This document shows, piece after piece, positions 8,337 to 17,758 of a stretch of DNA of 42,804 nucleotides. Made by a program: the position numbers and the translations under genes. Where the stretch lies: positions 1 through 42,804 of the forward strand of contig JALOOX010000026.1 of NCBI GenBank assembly GCA_025454175.1. The letters are read 5' to 3'. Origin of the DNA: Syntrophobacteraceae bacterium (GTDB lineage: Bacteria; Desulfobacterota; Syntrophobacteria; Syntrophobacterales; Syntrophobacteraceae). Position 1 is the first letter of the stretch. Each line of letters starts with the position of its first letter. The notes beneath the pieces are model-generated. The model worked only from the letters and a program-made list of their open reading frames with translations. It was not told the origin of the DNA and ran no database searches.

Positions 8337-9530
8337 TCAGGCCTCTCCGGGACCGGGGGGAGTGATCCCACGACGGGCTTTCCGCACCGCCGTCCCCATG
8401 GTGGAGAGCAGTGTAAACAGCCTGGGGTGAGCTTCCGAAATCGTCAGACGCCACAGGCACCCGGAGAGCACAGCGGTGAGAATGTTTGGCGTCCAGAGAG
8501 CCACTCCGGCGGGGATGACCCCATTTTCACCGAGGCCCTTTCCGGCGGAAAGGAGAATGTAGTAGGTCAAAAAAACGCCGAGTCCCAGGGTGACTCCCGT
8601 CATGCGGCTTCTCTGTCGGAAGAGCGAGCCCAGCGGAGGGCCGATGAGGCCCAGGCAGAGGCAGCCCAGGGGGAGGGCCAGCCTCTGGTGAAACTCCAGG
8701 GCGAAGGCCGTCGAGGATTTCTGGCTCTTGTCCGTCATGGCTTGGTAAAGCTCGCGCAGCGTCATGACCCTTCTGCCTTTCCCGCCCCCCTTGGCGGAGG
8801 TCGAGAAAAGGTCGTCTAGGGAAAGTGTGAGATCGTAAACCTTGAAAGAGACAGCCTGGGCATCCTTGAGATTGTCGGGCACGCGGGTGATGATGCCGTT
8901 GGAGATCTTGAAAATGATCTGGTTGATGTTTCGGGGCGTGATGATCTGGGCTTCCTCCGCGACAATCACCATCCGGACGTCCGGCTGCCGCTGGTCCTGG
9001 ACGAAGACGCCCTGGATGCTGAGGTCCGTTGGATTCACCTCCTTGAAATAGAAAACCAGGTTGGGGACGATGTCGATGAAGGTGCCGTCCTTGAGGAAGG
9101 TGGGCAGGCTCACCCTTCCCAGGGATTTGAGCTTGTTCTCGAAGGCTTGCGTCGAGGAAGGGATGATACTAATGGTGTTGACATAAGAGAGCGCAGTGGT
9201 CAGAAGGAGGACGGCGAGGACGGCCGGGAGATACTGGGCGGCCCCCACTCCGGACGCCCGAAGGGCAATGAGCTCGTTGTCGCTGCTCAGGCGGACGAAG
9301 GCAAGCAGCACGCCGATGAGCGTGGCCATGGGCAGAGCGAACAGGAGCAGCTTGGGCATGATGAAGATGACGATCTGGAGCAGATCCGACAGCGTGATCG
9401 GCGATGTGAACAGGTAGCGCGTCAGCTGCAGCAGCCTCCCCGTTACCAGAATGAAGCTCAGGGCCAGGAGGCTCACGCTGAGCGGGATCATCTGTTCAGT
9501 GATGAGATATCGCGTGATGGTCTTTTTCAT
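8337..9530 (-). CDS. lptF: LPS export permease LptF
   Basis: 397 residues, YjgP/YjgQ family. It begins MKKTITRYLITEQ, then three N-terminal membrane segments (to about 120) with SSDNELIALRASG after the second, the periplasmic domain (about 125-290), and three C-terminal segments (about 300-375). It precedes lptG with 7 bases between, the usual lptF-lptG order. The C-terminal extension (KARRGITPPGPGEA) is Arg/Pro-rich. It is divergent from the dGTPase gene, leaving 36 bases between the two starts. Confidence 0.92.
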   Translation of the reverse strand: MKKTITRYLITEQMIPLSVSLLALSFILVTGRLLQLTRYLFTSPITLSDLLQIVIFIMPKLLLFALPMATLIGVLLAFVRLSSDNELIALRASGVGAAQYLPAVLAVLLLTTALSYVNTISIIPSSTQAFENKLKSLGRVSLPTFLKDGTFIDIVPNLVFYFKEVNPTDLSIQGVFVQDQRQPDVRMVIVAEEAQIITPRNINQIIFKISNGIITRVPDNLKDAQAVSFKVYDLTLSLDDLFSTSAKGGGKGRRVMTLRELYQAMTDKSQKSSTAFALEFHQRLALPLGCLCLGLIGPPLGSLFRQRSRMTGVTLGLGVFLTYYILLSAGKGLGENGVIPAGVALWTPNILTAVLSGCLWRLTISEAHPRLFTLLSTMGTAVRKARRGITPPGPGEA

Positions 9531-9566
9531 CGGAGCACAATCTAAGAGAAGACACCGGACAGGTCA

Positions 9567-10643
9567 ATGTCAAAACCTCCCCGCACCAGGCCAGGTTTGC
9601 GCGAGCCCATGCGAGCTCAGCTCGAGCAAAAGGAACGGCATATTCTGGCTCCCCGGGCTCAGTTGAGCTCCACCAGCCTGGGTCGCCTCAAGACAGAGGA
9701 GGAATGTCCCCTCCGCACGGCTTTCCAGAGGGATCGCGACCGGATCGTCCATTGCAAGGCGTTTCGTCGCCTGAAGCACAAGACCCAGGTCTTTCTATCC
9801 CCCACCGGTGATCACTACCGAACCCGTCTGACCCACACGCTGGAAGTATCTCAGATCGCCCGAACCATTGGAAGGGCTCTCGCTCTCAACGAGGACCTCA
9901 TGGAGGCCATCGCCCTCGGGCATGACCTGGGCCACACGGCGTTCGGACATGGAGGGGAGCGGGTGCTCAACGAGATCATGCCCGGCGGCTTCTACCACAA
10001 TGAGCAAAGCCTGAGGGTTGTGGACCTTCTGGAAAAGAACGGGGCCGGGCTGAACCTCTCCATGGAGGTGCGCGACGGGATCCTGAAGCATTCCAAGGGA
10101 CGGAACCTTCCCATCCTGGGTGAGCCGGCACGGCGGGCGTCCACGTTGGAAGGGCAGGCCGTGAGGCTGGCGGACATCGTCGCGTACCTGAACCACGACC
10201 TGGATGATGCGCTCAGGGCCGAGATTCTCCAGCCCGAGGACGTGCCGGCGGACATCCGGCTTCATGTGGGCTCTCGCCATTCGGAGCGCATCCACCGGCT
10301 GGTCGAGGATATCATTCACACGAGCCTCGACCTGGACCTCGCGGAAATTCGGCTCGGTGAAGAAATGCTGGAGCAGGTCGAGCGTTTGCGACATTTCCTC
10401 TTCGTGCGGGTTTACGATCTGCCCCTGGTGCGAAAGGAGTTCGAACGGGTGCACAAGATCATCAGTGAGCTTTTCGAAACCTTCATGAAAGATGACGAGC
10501 TGCTGGCGCGGGAAATGGGATCTCCGCCCTCCCAGGGGGAGCGCGAGCGTCAGGTGTGCGATTTTATTGCTGGAATGACGGACCGCTATACGCTGGATCT
10601 CTACAGGAGGCTTTTCCTGCCCCGCCCCTGGATGAAGCTTTGA
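9567..10643 (+). CDS. dgt: Deoxyguanosinetriphosphate triphosphohydrolase-like protein
   Basis: 358 residues with the HD-domain arrangement of dGTPases. H90 (RLTHTLEV), H119-D120 (ALGHDLGH), the following H123 and H128 and a later LADIVAYLNHDLDD make up the metal site. The conserved FRRLKHKTQVF segment precedes them. These enzymes cleave dNTPs to nucleoside plus triphosphate and tune dNTP pools. The start is uncertain: no strong ribosome site stands before 9567, and an ATG at 9609 would remove 14 residues. The length fits the shorter (type 2) family. Confidence 0.92.
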   Translation: MSKPPRTRPGLREPMRAQLEQKERHILAPRAQLSSTSLGRLKTEEECPLRTAFQRDRDRIVHCKAFRRLKHKTQVFLSPTGDHYRTRLTHTLEVSQIARTIGRALALNEDLMEAIALGHDLGHTAFGHGGERVLNEIMPGGFYHNEQSLRVVDLLEKNGAGLNLSMEVRDGILKHSKGRNLPILGEPARRASTLEGQAVRLADIVAYLNHDLDDALRAEILQPEDVPADIRLHVGSRHSERIHRLVEDIIHTSLDLDLAEIRLGEEMLEQVERLRHFLFVRVYDLPLVRKEFERVHKIISELFETFMKDDELLAREMGSPPSQGERERQVCDFIAGMTDRYTLDLYRRLFLPRPWMKL

Positions 10644-10734
10644 TGGGAAGACGGCAGCGCGGGGCGGGGGACGGGAGAGCCGCCCGCGAGCCGGCCGGGC
10701 CGGTAAATCCTCGGGAACAGTGAGAATATGAGCC

Positions 10735-10764
10735 TTGACAGAAGATTTTTGCGCGTGCTATCGG
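10735..10764 (+). promoter_or_regulatory. Candidate promoter for the acidic protein and valS
   Basis: A perfect TTGACA (10735-10740) is followed after 18 bases by TATCGG (10759-10764), preceded by TG one base upstream (extended -10). It lies about 80 bases before the ATG of the acidic PopZ-like protein. The weak -10 box keeps confidence moderate. Confidence 0.45.
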
Positions 10765-10843
10765 ATGCATGCTTGAAAGCTCGGCCGCCTGCCCGGGAAC
10801 GGAACGCGGACGGTGGAGGGCTTTAGACCTCAGGAGGCGTGGG

Positions 10844-11476
10844 ATGAAAAAGGGCAAGCGCTCTGCGGGATGGCAGGAGGAAGAGCAAGGTCCTGCCGGG
10901 AAGATCGAGTTTGATCTTGCGGATGATGACACGGAGGCCATCATCGACCTGGAGGATATCCTCGAGGTCGATGACGAGAGCTTTCTTGAGGACGATGATC
11001 AGCTCGATCTCGATGTTGAGATCCTGGACGCCGATGCAGACCTGGACGCGGATGATCTGGATGTCGGGCTGAGCGATGATGACGAAGATCTGCTCGAGGA
11101 TGATTTTCTGAAGGAGCTCTCGGCGGCTCGAGACGAGCCGGCTCCCGACCAGGACGAAGGGCTGGATCTCCTGGAGGGTGCTGAATCCGAGGAGGATGTC
11201 GACTTCGAGTCTCTCTTGAAGATTGAGATGGATGAAGAAGAGGAGGCGGAGGGCAAGGACCGGGGGCCCATGGAAAAGGTTGCGGCCGGAGCCGCCCTGG
11301 CCGGTCTGATGGACGGGGAGGGTGAAGCGGGATCCCTGTCCCTTGAGCCCTTCGTGGCGCAGATAGAGGAACGTCTGATCGATGCGGTCCGCCAGATCGT
11401 GGAGGAGAAGCTTCCGGAGATCGTCAGATCCCTGCTCGAGGAGCAGATCGAGAAGCTCAAGCGCGAGCTGCATTGA
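10844..11476 (+). CDS. Acidic, probably disordered protein with PopZ-like C-terminal helices
   Basis: 210 residues. Residues 20-140 are extremely rich in Asp and Glu with short hydrophobic beats (EAIIDLEDILE at 31-41). A short hydrophobic patch (146-155) follows. The last 45 residues form amphipathic helices containing VEEKLPEIVRSLLEEQIEKL (186-205). This tail follows the pattern of the C-terminal oligomerisation domain of the polar organiser PopZ (DUF2497): a helix, then LPxIVxxLxxxxIE. PopZ also has an acidic disordered middle. CAGGAGG stands 6 bases before the ATG at 10844, so the longer open frame from 10769 is not used. valS starts 44 bases later. A scaffold or hub role is inferred. Confidence 0.8.
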   Translation: MKKGKRSAGWQEEEQGPAGKIEFDLADDDTEAIIDLEDILEVDDESFLEDDDQLDLDVEILDADADLDADDLDVGLSDDDEDLLEDDFLKELSAARDEPAPDQDEGLDLLEGAESEEDVDFESLLKIEMDEEEEAEGKDRGPMEKVAAGAALAGLMDGEGEAGSLSLEPFVAQIEERLIDAVRQIVEEKLPEIVRSLLEEQIEKLKRELH

Positions 11477-11520
11477 ATGCATTCCGAATGATTCGGTTGG
11501 GAACGGTGGGGGAACATACG

Positions 11521-14181
11521 ATGAGTGATGGCTTATTGCCGAAGGGATACACCTTTCATGAACTGGAACCGCACTGGTACGATTTCTGGGTCCGTCAGGG
11601 GTTTTTCGAGGCGAGGGTTGAGACCCCGAAACCTCCCTTCACCATCGTGATCCCGCCCCCCAATGTGACGGGGCAGCTCCACATGGGGCACGCCCTGAAC
11701 AACACCCTCCAGGATATTCTTTGCCGTTACAAGCGGTTGAAGGGATTCGACGTCCTCTGGGTGCCCGGAACGGACCACGCGGGAATCGCTACGCAGAACG
11801 TGGTGGAGCGCGAGCTCTCCCACGAGGGTCTCTCCCGTCACGAGCTGGGCCGGGAAGCCTTTCTGGACCGTGTCTGGGTCTGGAAGCAGAAATACGGCGG
11901 GATCATCATCAACCAGCTCAAACGCCTGGGCGCATCCTGCGATTGGTCGAGAGAGCGCTTCACCATGGACGATGGCCTGTCGATGGCCGTGCGCCAGGTG
12001 TTCGTCAGCCTGTATCGAGAGGGGCTCATCTACCGCGGAAAGCGGATGATCAACTGGTGCCCGCGATGCATGACGGCTCTCGCCAACATCGAGGTCGAGG
12101 CCGAGGAGCTCGACAGTCATCTCTATCACGTTCGCTATCCTCTGGTCGATGGAGAGGGATCGCTGGTGGTGGCCACCACGAGACCCGAGACCATGCTGGG
12201 GGACACGGCCGTCGCCGTGCATCCCGAGGACCCCCGCTATGCGGGGATGGTTGGGAAGATGGTGAGGCTTCCCCTTGTCAACCGGTCCATCCCGGTCATC
12301 GGAGATCCTTACGTGGATCGGGAATTCGGGACGGGGGCGCTCAAGATCACGCCGGCCCATGACTTCAACGATTTCGACATTGGGAGGAAGCACCAGCTGG
12401 AACTGGTCCAGGTCATCGCCGAGGACGGGACCATGAGCCGGGAAGCCGGGCGCTACGCCGGCCTGGATCGGTTCGACTGCCGCAAGCGGGTGCTGGAGGA
12501 TCTCGAAAAGGAAGGCCTCCTGGTCAAGGTGGAGCCCTACCATCACCGCGTGGGCCACTGCTATCGCTGCAAGAAGGTGGTCGAGCCCTCCCTGTCGCTC
12601 CAGTGGTTCGTGGACACCCGACCCCTGGCCGACGTGGCCATGGATGCCGTTCGCACCGGCAGGACGAAGATCATCCCCTTGAAATGGGAAAAGGATTATT
12701 TCAACTGGCTCGAGAATGTCGAGGACTGGTGCATCAGTCGCCAGATCTGGTGGGGGCACCGCATCCCCGCCTGGTATTGCCAGGAATGCGGCCAAACCAT
12801 GGTGGAGATGGAGCCGCCGTCGGCATGCGCGGATTGCGGTTCGGGACGCCTGGAGCAGGATGCGGACGTTCTGGACACCTGGTTCAGCTCGGCACTCTGG
12901 CCCTTCTCCACGCTGGGCTGGCCCGAGGAAACGGCCGACCTGCGGAAGTACTACCCCACGTCGGTTCTCGTGACGGGCTTCGACATCCTGTTCTTCTGGG
13001 TTGCCCGCATGATGATGATGGGGCTTCATTTCAAAAAGGACGTTCCATTCAACGAGGTTTATGTGCATGCGCTGGTCCGGGATGCCCAGGGCCAGAAGAT
13101 GAGCAAATCCAAGGGCAACGTCATCGATCCGCTGGTCATGATGGATCGGTTCGGCACCGACGCCTTTCGGTTCACCCTCACCGCCCTGGCGGTTCAGGGT
13201 CGCGACGTCAAGCTCTCCGAGGACCGCATCGAGGGCTATCGTCACTTCGTCAACAAGATTTGGAACGCGGCCCGCCTGGTCCTCATGAACCTCGAGGACG
13301 CCAAAGAGCTGCCGGCCATGCCGGAGAAGCCCGACTCCCTGGCGCACCGTTGGATTCTGAGCCGCCTGAGACAGGTTTCCCTCGAAGCCGACGATGCCCT
13401 GGAGCATTACCATTTCAACCAGTACGCCCATGCGCTGTATCATTTTCTCTGGCACGAGTACTGTGACTGGTACCTCGAGATGGCCAAGGCCGACTTCTAT
13501 GGCGACGATCCCGGGCGCAAGGCCCTGGCCCGGGTGGTTGCGGTGCGGGTCCTCGAGCGGATTCTGCTTCTGCTTCATCCCGTGATGCCGTTCGTCACCG
13601 AGGAAATCTGGCAGAAGTTGCCCCAGACAACCGGCAGCATCATGGAGGCCTCCCTGACGGAGCCGGATCCCCGATGGCTGGACGAGGATGCGGAAGGGCG
13701 AATGGACCTGCTCATGGCGGTCATCAACGGCATCCGCAATGTCCGGGGTGAAATGAACGTTCCCCCGGCGACCCGCGTGGAAGTGGTCTGTCGCTGCCAG
13801 GAGGAGGGCTCCCGACGAATCCTCGAGGAGCATGCGTCCACGGTGAGGGACCTGGCTAAGCTCTCGGACCTCAAGGTTGGGCTGGCCGGCGAGATCGAGA
13901 AGCCACGCATGGCGGCGAGTGTCGTGACCAGGCGGGTCGAGGTATTTGTCATTCTCGAGGGGATCCTGGACTTCGAAAGCGAGGCGCGCCGGCTCGAAAA
14001 AGAGCTGGGCAGGATCGAGCACGAGCTCGGCATCACACAGCGGAAGCTTTCCAACGAGGACTTCCTTGGGCGAGCGCCCCAGGAAGTCGTTGAAAAAGAG
14101 CGGGAAAAGGGGGCGAGGCTGGGCGAGAAGCTGGACAAGCTCCGGGGTCACTACGAGCGCTTGAAGACTCTCAAGAAGTGA
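11521..14181 (+). CDS. valS: Valyl-tRNA synthetase
   Basis: 886 residues, a class I synthetase charging tRNA-Val. HIGH signature is HMGH (54-57) within PPPNVTGQLHMGHALNN, and KMSKSKGN lies near 525-532. The editing (CP1) domain between them has TTRPETMLGDTAVAV, used to clear Thr-tRNA-Val. Zinc-type Cys pairs occur around 415-440. The C-terminal 70 residues form the Val-specific coiled coil. The ATG at 11521 is preferred to one 16 codons upstream, because GGTGGGGGA precedes it and homologues begin here. nadC starts 13 bases after the stop. Confidence 0.97.
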   Translation: MSDGLLPKGYTFHELEPHWYDFWVRQGFFEARVETPKPPFTIVIPPPNVTGQLHMGHALNNTLQDILCRYKRLKGFDVLWVPGTDHAGIATQNVVERELSHEGLSRHELGREAFLDRVWVWKQKYGGIIINQLKRLGASCDWSRERFTMDDGLSMAVRQVFVSLYREGLIYRGKRMINWCPRCMTALANIEVEAEELDSHLYHVRYPLVDGEGSLVVATTRPETMLGDTAVAVHPEDPRYAGMVGKMVRLPLVNRSIPVIGDPYVDREFGTGALKITPAHDFNDFDIGRKHQLELVQVIAEDGTMSREAGRYAGLDRFDCRKRVLEDLEKEGLLVKVEPYHHRVGHCYRCKKVVEPSLSLQWFVDTRPLADVAMDAVRTGRTKIIPLKWEKDYFNWLENVEDWCISRQIWWGHRIPAWYCQECGQTMVEMEPPSACADCGSGRLEQDADVLDTWFSSALWPFSTLGWPEETADLRKYYPTSVLVTGFDILFFWVARMMMMGLHFKKDVPFNEVYVHALVRDAQGQKMSKSKGNVIDPLVMMDRFGTDAFRFTLTALAVQGRDVKLSEDRIEGYRHFVNKIWNAARLVLMNLEDAKELPAMPEKPDSLAHRWILSRLRQVSLEADDALEHYHFNQYAHALYHFLWHEYCDWYLEMAKADFYGDDPGRKALARVVAVRVLERILLLLHPVMPFVTEEIWQKLPQTTGSIMEASLTEPDPRWLDEDAEGRMDLLMAVINGIRNVRGEMNVPPATRVEVVCRCQEEGSRRILEEHASTVRDLAKLSDLKVGLAGEIEKPRMAASVVTRRVEVFVILEGILDFESEARRLEKELGRIEHELGITQRKLSNEDFLGRAPQEVVEKEREKGARLGEKLDKLRGHYERLKTLKK

Positions 14182-14194
14182 TCGGGGCGGCGAA

Positions 14195-15061
14195 GTGAGT
14201 CACTCTTCATTGGATTTTCTGATTCACCTGGCGGTTCAGGAGGATGTGGCTCACGGAGACGTGACCACCGAGGCGGTCGTGGATGCGGAGGCCATGGGAA
14301 GCGCGGTGGTGTTCGGCCGCGAGCCCTTTGTGCTTTCCGGGACCCGGGCGTTCAGGCAGGTCTTTCAGGTGGTCGATCCGACGGTCGAGATCGAGGCCAT
14401 TTACCAGGACGGTGACGATGTCCCCGCCAATGAAGACGTCTTCAGGATTCGAGGGAGACTCCGGTCCCTGCTGACGGCGGAGCGGACAGCCCTGAATTTC
14501 GTCCAGCGCTTGAGCGGCATTGCCACCCTGACGCGTCGGATGACCCGGGCCATCTCGACCTCCCGCGCCCGGCTTCTCGACACGCGCAAGACCACGCCAC
14601 TCTGGCGGACCCTCGAGAAGGCCGCCGTGAGGCATGGCGGCGGGGGCAACCATCGCTTCGGTTTGTCCGACGGCATACTCATCAAGGACAATCACATCCA
14701 GGCCGCCGGAGGGATCCGAAAGGCCCTGGAACGGGCTCGGAGCAGAGCTGTCCATACCCTCAGGGTGGAAATCGAGGTCGAGAACCTCGATCAGCTGGAT
14801 GAGGCATTGGATGCAGGCGCCGACATCATCATGCTCGACAATTTTTCCATCGAAATGCTGAAAGCGGCCGTGGAGAGGGCAGGGGACCGATGTGTTCTGG
14901 AGGCTTCGGGGGGTGTGGATCTCGGCACCGTGAGACAGATCGCCGAAACCGGCGTTCATCTCATCAGCTGCGGCGCTCTGACCCACTCCTCAAGGTCCAT
15001 CGACATCAGCATGGAATTCTGTCGTCAGCAGGATACCGGGTCTGGCAGGGTATGGAAATGA
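14195..15061 (+). CDS. nadC: Nicotinate-nucleotide pyrophosphorylase (carboxylating)
   Basis: 288 residues. It makes nicotinate mononucleotide from quinolinate and PRPP in de novo NAD synthesis. Family marks include VQEDVAHGDVTTEA, AERTALNFVQRLSGIATLT, LDTRKTTPLWRTLEKAAVRHGG with the substrate-binding Arg/Lys/His set, LIKDNHI and IMLDNF. The start is GTG with GGGGCGG a few bases upstream. The stop overlaps the start of the next receiver gene (ATGA), so the two are translationally coupled. nadA and nadB are not in the window. Confidence 0.95.
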   Translation: MSHSSLDFLIHLAVQEDVAHGDVTTEAVVDAEAMGSAVVFGREPFVLSGTRAFRQVFQVVDPTVEIEAIYQDGDDVPANEDVFRIRGRLRSLLTAERTALNFVQRLSGIATLTRRMTRAISTSRARLLDTRKTTPLWRTLEKAAVRHGGGGNHRFGLSDGILIKDNHIQAAGGIRKALERARSRAVHTLRVEIEVENLDQLDEALDAGADIIMLDNFSIEMLKAAVERAGDRCVLEASGGVDLGTVRQIAETGVHLISCGALTHSSRSIDISMEFCRQQDTGSGRVWK

Positions 15062-15447
15062 ACGACGCTGAAACGCCGATCACGGTTCTTCTGGTCGATG
15101 ATGACCAGGACCTCCTCGAAATAGGCAAGGACATGCTCGAGGTGTGCGGCTACCGGGTGGTCCTTGCCGGAAGCGGGGAGGCGGCGGTCGATCTTTTCAG
15201 AGCGCACAAGGGAAACATCCATGTCGTGCTCATGGATCTCTCCATGCCGGGAATGGACGGAAGCCAGTGCATGAAGGAGATCCAGCAGGTGGACCCTTCG
15301 GTGAGGGTCATCCTCTCGAGCGGCCTGGGCGACGCCTATCAGGTGGAGCAGGCGCTCGCGGCGGGCGCTCGCGCTTTCCTGCCGAAGCCTTACCGAATGA
15401 GCGAGATGGTCGTCAAGATGGAGGAGGTTCTCGATCAGCAGTGCTGA
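15058..15447 (+). CDS. Stand-alone receiver domain (response regulator)
   Basis: 129 residues, one receiver domain only. D14-D16, phosphoacceptor D60 (VVLMDLSMPGMDG), S88 and K110-P111 are present, so phosphotransfer should work. Its ATG overlaps the nadC stop; an ATG two codons earlier has a worse ribosome site. It resembles the C-terminal receivers of hybrid kinases, so it may act in a multistep relay. No kinase is adjacent. Confidence 0.9.
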   Translation: MNDAETPITVLLVDDDQDLLEIGKDMLEVCGYRVVLAGSGEAAVDLFRAHKGNIHVVLMDLSMPGMDGSQCMKEIQQVDPSVRVILSSGLGDAYQVEQALAAGARAFLPKPYRMSEMVVKMEEVLDQQC

Positions 15448-15600
15448 GGCTGGGACTGAGAGTCGTTTCAATTGAAACAGGTGTGCGGGCCGCTCCAGGC
15501 GTGTGCACTGCCAGGGTCGCCATGAGCCCGCCTGAGGATTCAGATGCACGGATGGCTGTGGCGAGCCTCTTCTTTCACCCTTCTTTTTGAACCCCGGATC

Positions 15601-16326
15601 ATGAAGATTCCCGAGGACGCATTGAACCCCTGGCCCGAACGGATAGCCACGGGAATTCGCACGGCGTGGCCGATCTGCATGGCCTATTTCCCGGTGGGAA
15701 TGGCGTTCGGCGTGCTGGCCCAGAAGGCCGGACTGAGCGTCTTTCAGACCGGGGCCATGTCGCTGGTGGTATTCGCCGGAAGCTCCCAGTTCATCGGCGT
15801 CTCGATGTTGAGCAGCGGCGCATCGCTCATGGCCATTGCCGCCACCACCTTCGTCGTGAACCTGCGACACCTGCTCATGAGCTCATCCCTGGCTCCGTAT
15901 CTCCGGAGGACCTCGACGCCATTTCTTTTTCTGTTCGCCTATGGGGTCACGGACGAGAGCTTTGCCGTGAACAGCATGCGCTTTCGCGATGGCGACTGGG
16001 ATCGATGGAAGGCGCTCATCGTCAACCATGCAGCCAATGTCGCCTGGGTTACGAGCTCGGTGGCCGGGGCCGTGAGCGGCCAGTTCATCCCTCAGGGCTT
16101 CATGGGCATCGACTATGCCATGGTCGCCATGTTTCTCGGTCTCCTGGTATTCCAGCTCCGAGGCCGAGTCTACCTTGCCACCTCGCTTCTGGCGGGAACC
16201 CTCGCGGTGCTGCTTTCCTTGGCCATGCCCGGAAACTCCTACGTGATCGTTGCCTCCCTCCTCGCCGCCACGGGTGGATTCGTTTTCTCCAGGATGGTCA
16301 GCCGGAGAGGCTCCAGGGATGCATGA
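15601..16326 (+). CDS. azlC: AzlC-family branched-chain amino acid exporter, large subunit
   Basis: 241 residues from this ATG, with about five membrane segments. Family marks are AYFPVGMAFGVLAQKAGLS, VFAGSSQFIGV, NLRHLLMSSSLAPYL and YGVTDESFAV. AzlC with AzlD exports branched-chain amino acids or analogues (BrnF/BrnE type). An in-frame ATG at 15544 would add 19 residues, but family proteins begin near the chosen start; the ribosome site is weak for both. Its end overlaps azlD by 8 bases, so the pair is one unit. Confidence 0.9.
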   Translation: MKIPEDALNPWPERIATGIRTAWPICMAYFPVGMAFGVLAQKAGLSVFQTGAMSLVVFAGSSQFIGVSMLSSGASLMAIAATTFVVNLRHLLMSSSLAPYLRRTSTPFLFLFAYGVTDESFAVNSMRFRDGDWDRWKALIVNHAANVAWVTSSVAGAVSGQFIPQGFMGIDYAMVAMFLGLLVFQLRGRVYLATSLLAGTLAVLLSLAMPGNSYVIVASLLAATGGFVFSRMVSRRGSRDA

Positions 16327-16639
16327 CGCAAGCTATTTCGGGATCATCCTGGCCATGGGACTGGTCACCTATCTGCCGCGCTGGATGCCTCTCTTCGTCC
16401 TGTCGCAGCGGACCATGCCAGGATGGCTGATGGAATGGCTCGACCTGATTCCGGTGGCGATTCTGAGCGCGCTGGTCTTCCCGGAGATCCTGACGAGCGG
16501 CACCCCGAAAGAGCTGGATGTTCTGCAGGCCAGAAGTCTCGCCGCGGTTCCCACGCTGATTTTCGCGCTCAAGACCAGGTCATTGGGGGGAACGGTCCTG
16601 GTGGGGATGGTCCTGTTCTGGGCTCTGGAAAAGCTGTGA
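16319..16639 (+). CDS. azlD: AzlD-family small subunit of the branched-chain amino acid exporter
   Basis: 106 residues with four hydrophobic segments and the family motif YLPRWMPLFVL near the N-terminus, followed by LDLIPVAILSALVFPEIL. It starts inside the last codons of azlC (8-base overlap), with GGAGAGG upstream. Only 6 bases separate its stop from the convergent ubiA stop, leaving no room for a separate terminator. Confidence 0.92.
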   Translation: MHDASYFGIILAMGLVTYLPRWMPLFVLSQRTMPGWLMEWLDLIPVAILSALVFPEILTSGTPKELDVLQARSLAAVPTLIFALKTRSLGGTVLVGMVLFWALEKL

Positions 16640-16645
16640 CGGAAG

Positions 16646-17509
16646 TCAGCCCATAATCCAGAGATCCATCCAGACCGCTGCCAGGAGCAGGACCGAGATG
16701 ACGCTGTTCACATGGAAGAAGGCGATGTTGATCTTGTCCATTCGGCCGGGGCGGACCAGGACGTGCTCCCAGGCCAGCAGCGCCGTGATGACCAGGAGCG
16801 AGAACAGGTAGACCGTTCCCAGTGAAAAGGCGAAATAGGTGAGCAGGAGCAGCCCGGCGGTCATGACGTGTAAAAGGGCGGAGACTCCGAGGGCAGCCGG
16901 GATACCCCAGCGGGACGGCAGGGAGAAGAGGTTTTCCGCTTGGTCGAAATCCACATCCTGGCAGGCATAGAGGATATCGAACCCGGCGATGTAGGTCATG
17001 AGCGCCCCGGAGAGCAGCAGGATGCGCAGGTCGATGGCCCCCGTTGCGGCCACCCAGGTCCCGAGCGGCGCCAACCCGATTCCGAAGCCCAGCACCAGGT
17101 GGCAGAGCGAGGTGAACCGCTTGGTGTAGGAGTAGAGAAACAGGATGCCGAGGACGGGGACGGAGAGGATGAGGCAGAGCTTGCCGAGCATGGCGGCGGC
17201 CATGATGAAGACCGCGGAGGAAGCCAGGATCAAAGCCAACACCGAGCGTTTGTCGATCTCGCCCGAGGTGAGAGGGCGGCTGGCGGTGCGCGGGTTCCTG
17301 AGATCGATGTCGTAGTCGACCAGGCGGTTGAACCCCATGGCCGCCGAGCGGGCTCCCGCCATGGCGACGACAATCCAGACCAGCGTCATCCATCCGACCG
17401 GGAGCTCACGGTGAGCCAGCAGGAGCGCCGAGAGCGCGAAAGGAAGCGCGAAAACGGTGTGACTGAATTTAATGAGGCGTCCGTAGGTGACAATGCTCCG
17501 GACCGGCAT
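16646..17509 (-). CDS. ubiA: UbiA-family 4-hydroxybenzoate/menaquinone prenyltransferase
   Basis: 287 residues, integral membrane, about eight or nine segments. The first Asp-rich motif is N61-x3-D65-x3-D69 in GFNRLVDYDIDLRNPRTASRPL; the second is YACQDVDFDQAENLFSLP. These bind the Mg-diphosphate of a polyprenyl donor. An anaerobe of this type would use it for menaquinone, possibly as the futalosine-pathway enzyme (MqnP), rather than ubiquinone; that choice is inference. AGGGGG stands 5 bases before the ATG. The longer open frame to 18019 is not used. Confidence 0.9.
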   Translation of the reverse strand: MPVRSIVTYGRLIKFSHTVFALPFALSALLLAHRELPVGWMTLVWIVVAMAGARSAAMGFNRLVDYDIDLRNPRTASRPLTSGEIDKRSVLALILASSAVFIMAAAMLGKLCLILSVPVLGILFLYSYTKRFTSLCHLVLGFGIGLAPLGTWVAATGAIDLRILLLSGALMTYIAGFDILYACQDVDFDQAENLFSLPSRWGIPAALGVSALLHVMTAGLLLLTYFAFSLGTVYLFSLLVITALLAWEHVLVRPGRMDKINIAFFHVNSVISVLLLAAVWMDLWIMG

Positions 17510-17758
17510 GAGTCCCCCTGTAATGAAGCAAGCTTGAAGCCAGCGATCAGCAATTGGCCGTCGGTTGTCCGGGCAGCCCGGGGGCCAGCGAGTGGATGAA
17601 GCGCTGCGGTGCCGGCCGGTTGATTCCGCATCGCCGGCCCGAGCCGGTCGCATGTTCCCGCCGAGTGCCTGTGTATCTTTATTGCAAAGATCGAAACCTT
17701 TCAAGTCCCCACGCGCGGCCGCATGGGCGAAAGCTCCGGCCTGCCGGATCGAGGAGTG

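Noticed and set aside
11533..14151. An 872-residue open frame antisense to valS
   Set aside because: It is a codon-bias shadow: GC-rich third positions leave the opposite frame open. valS has all synthetase motifs, while the antisense product is low-complexity with no domain.
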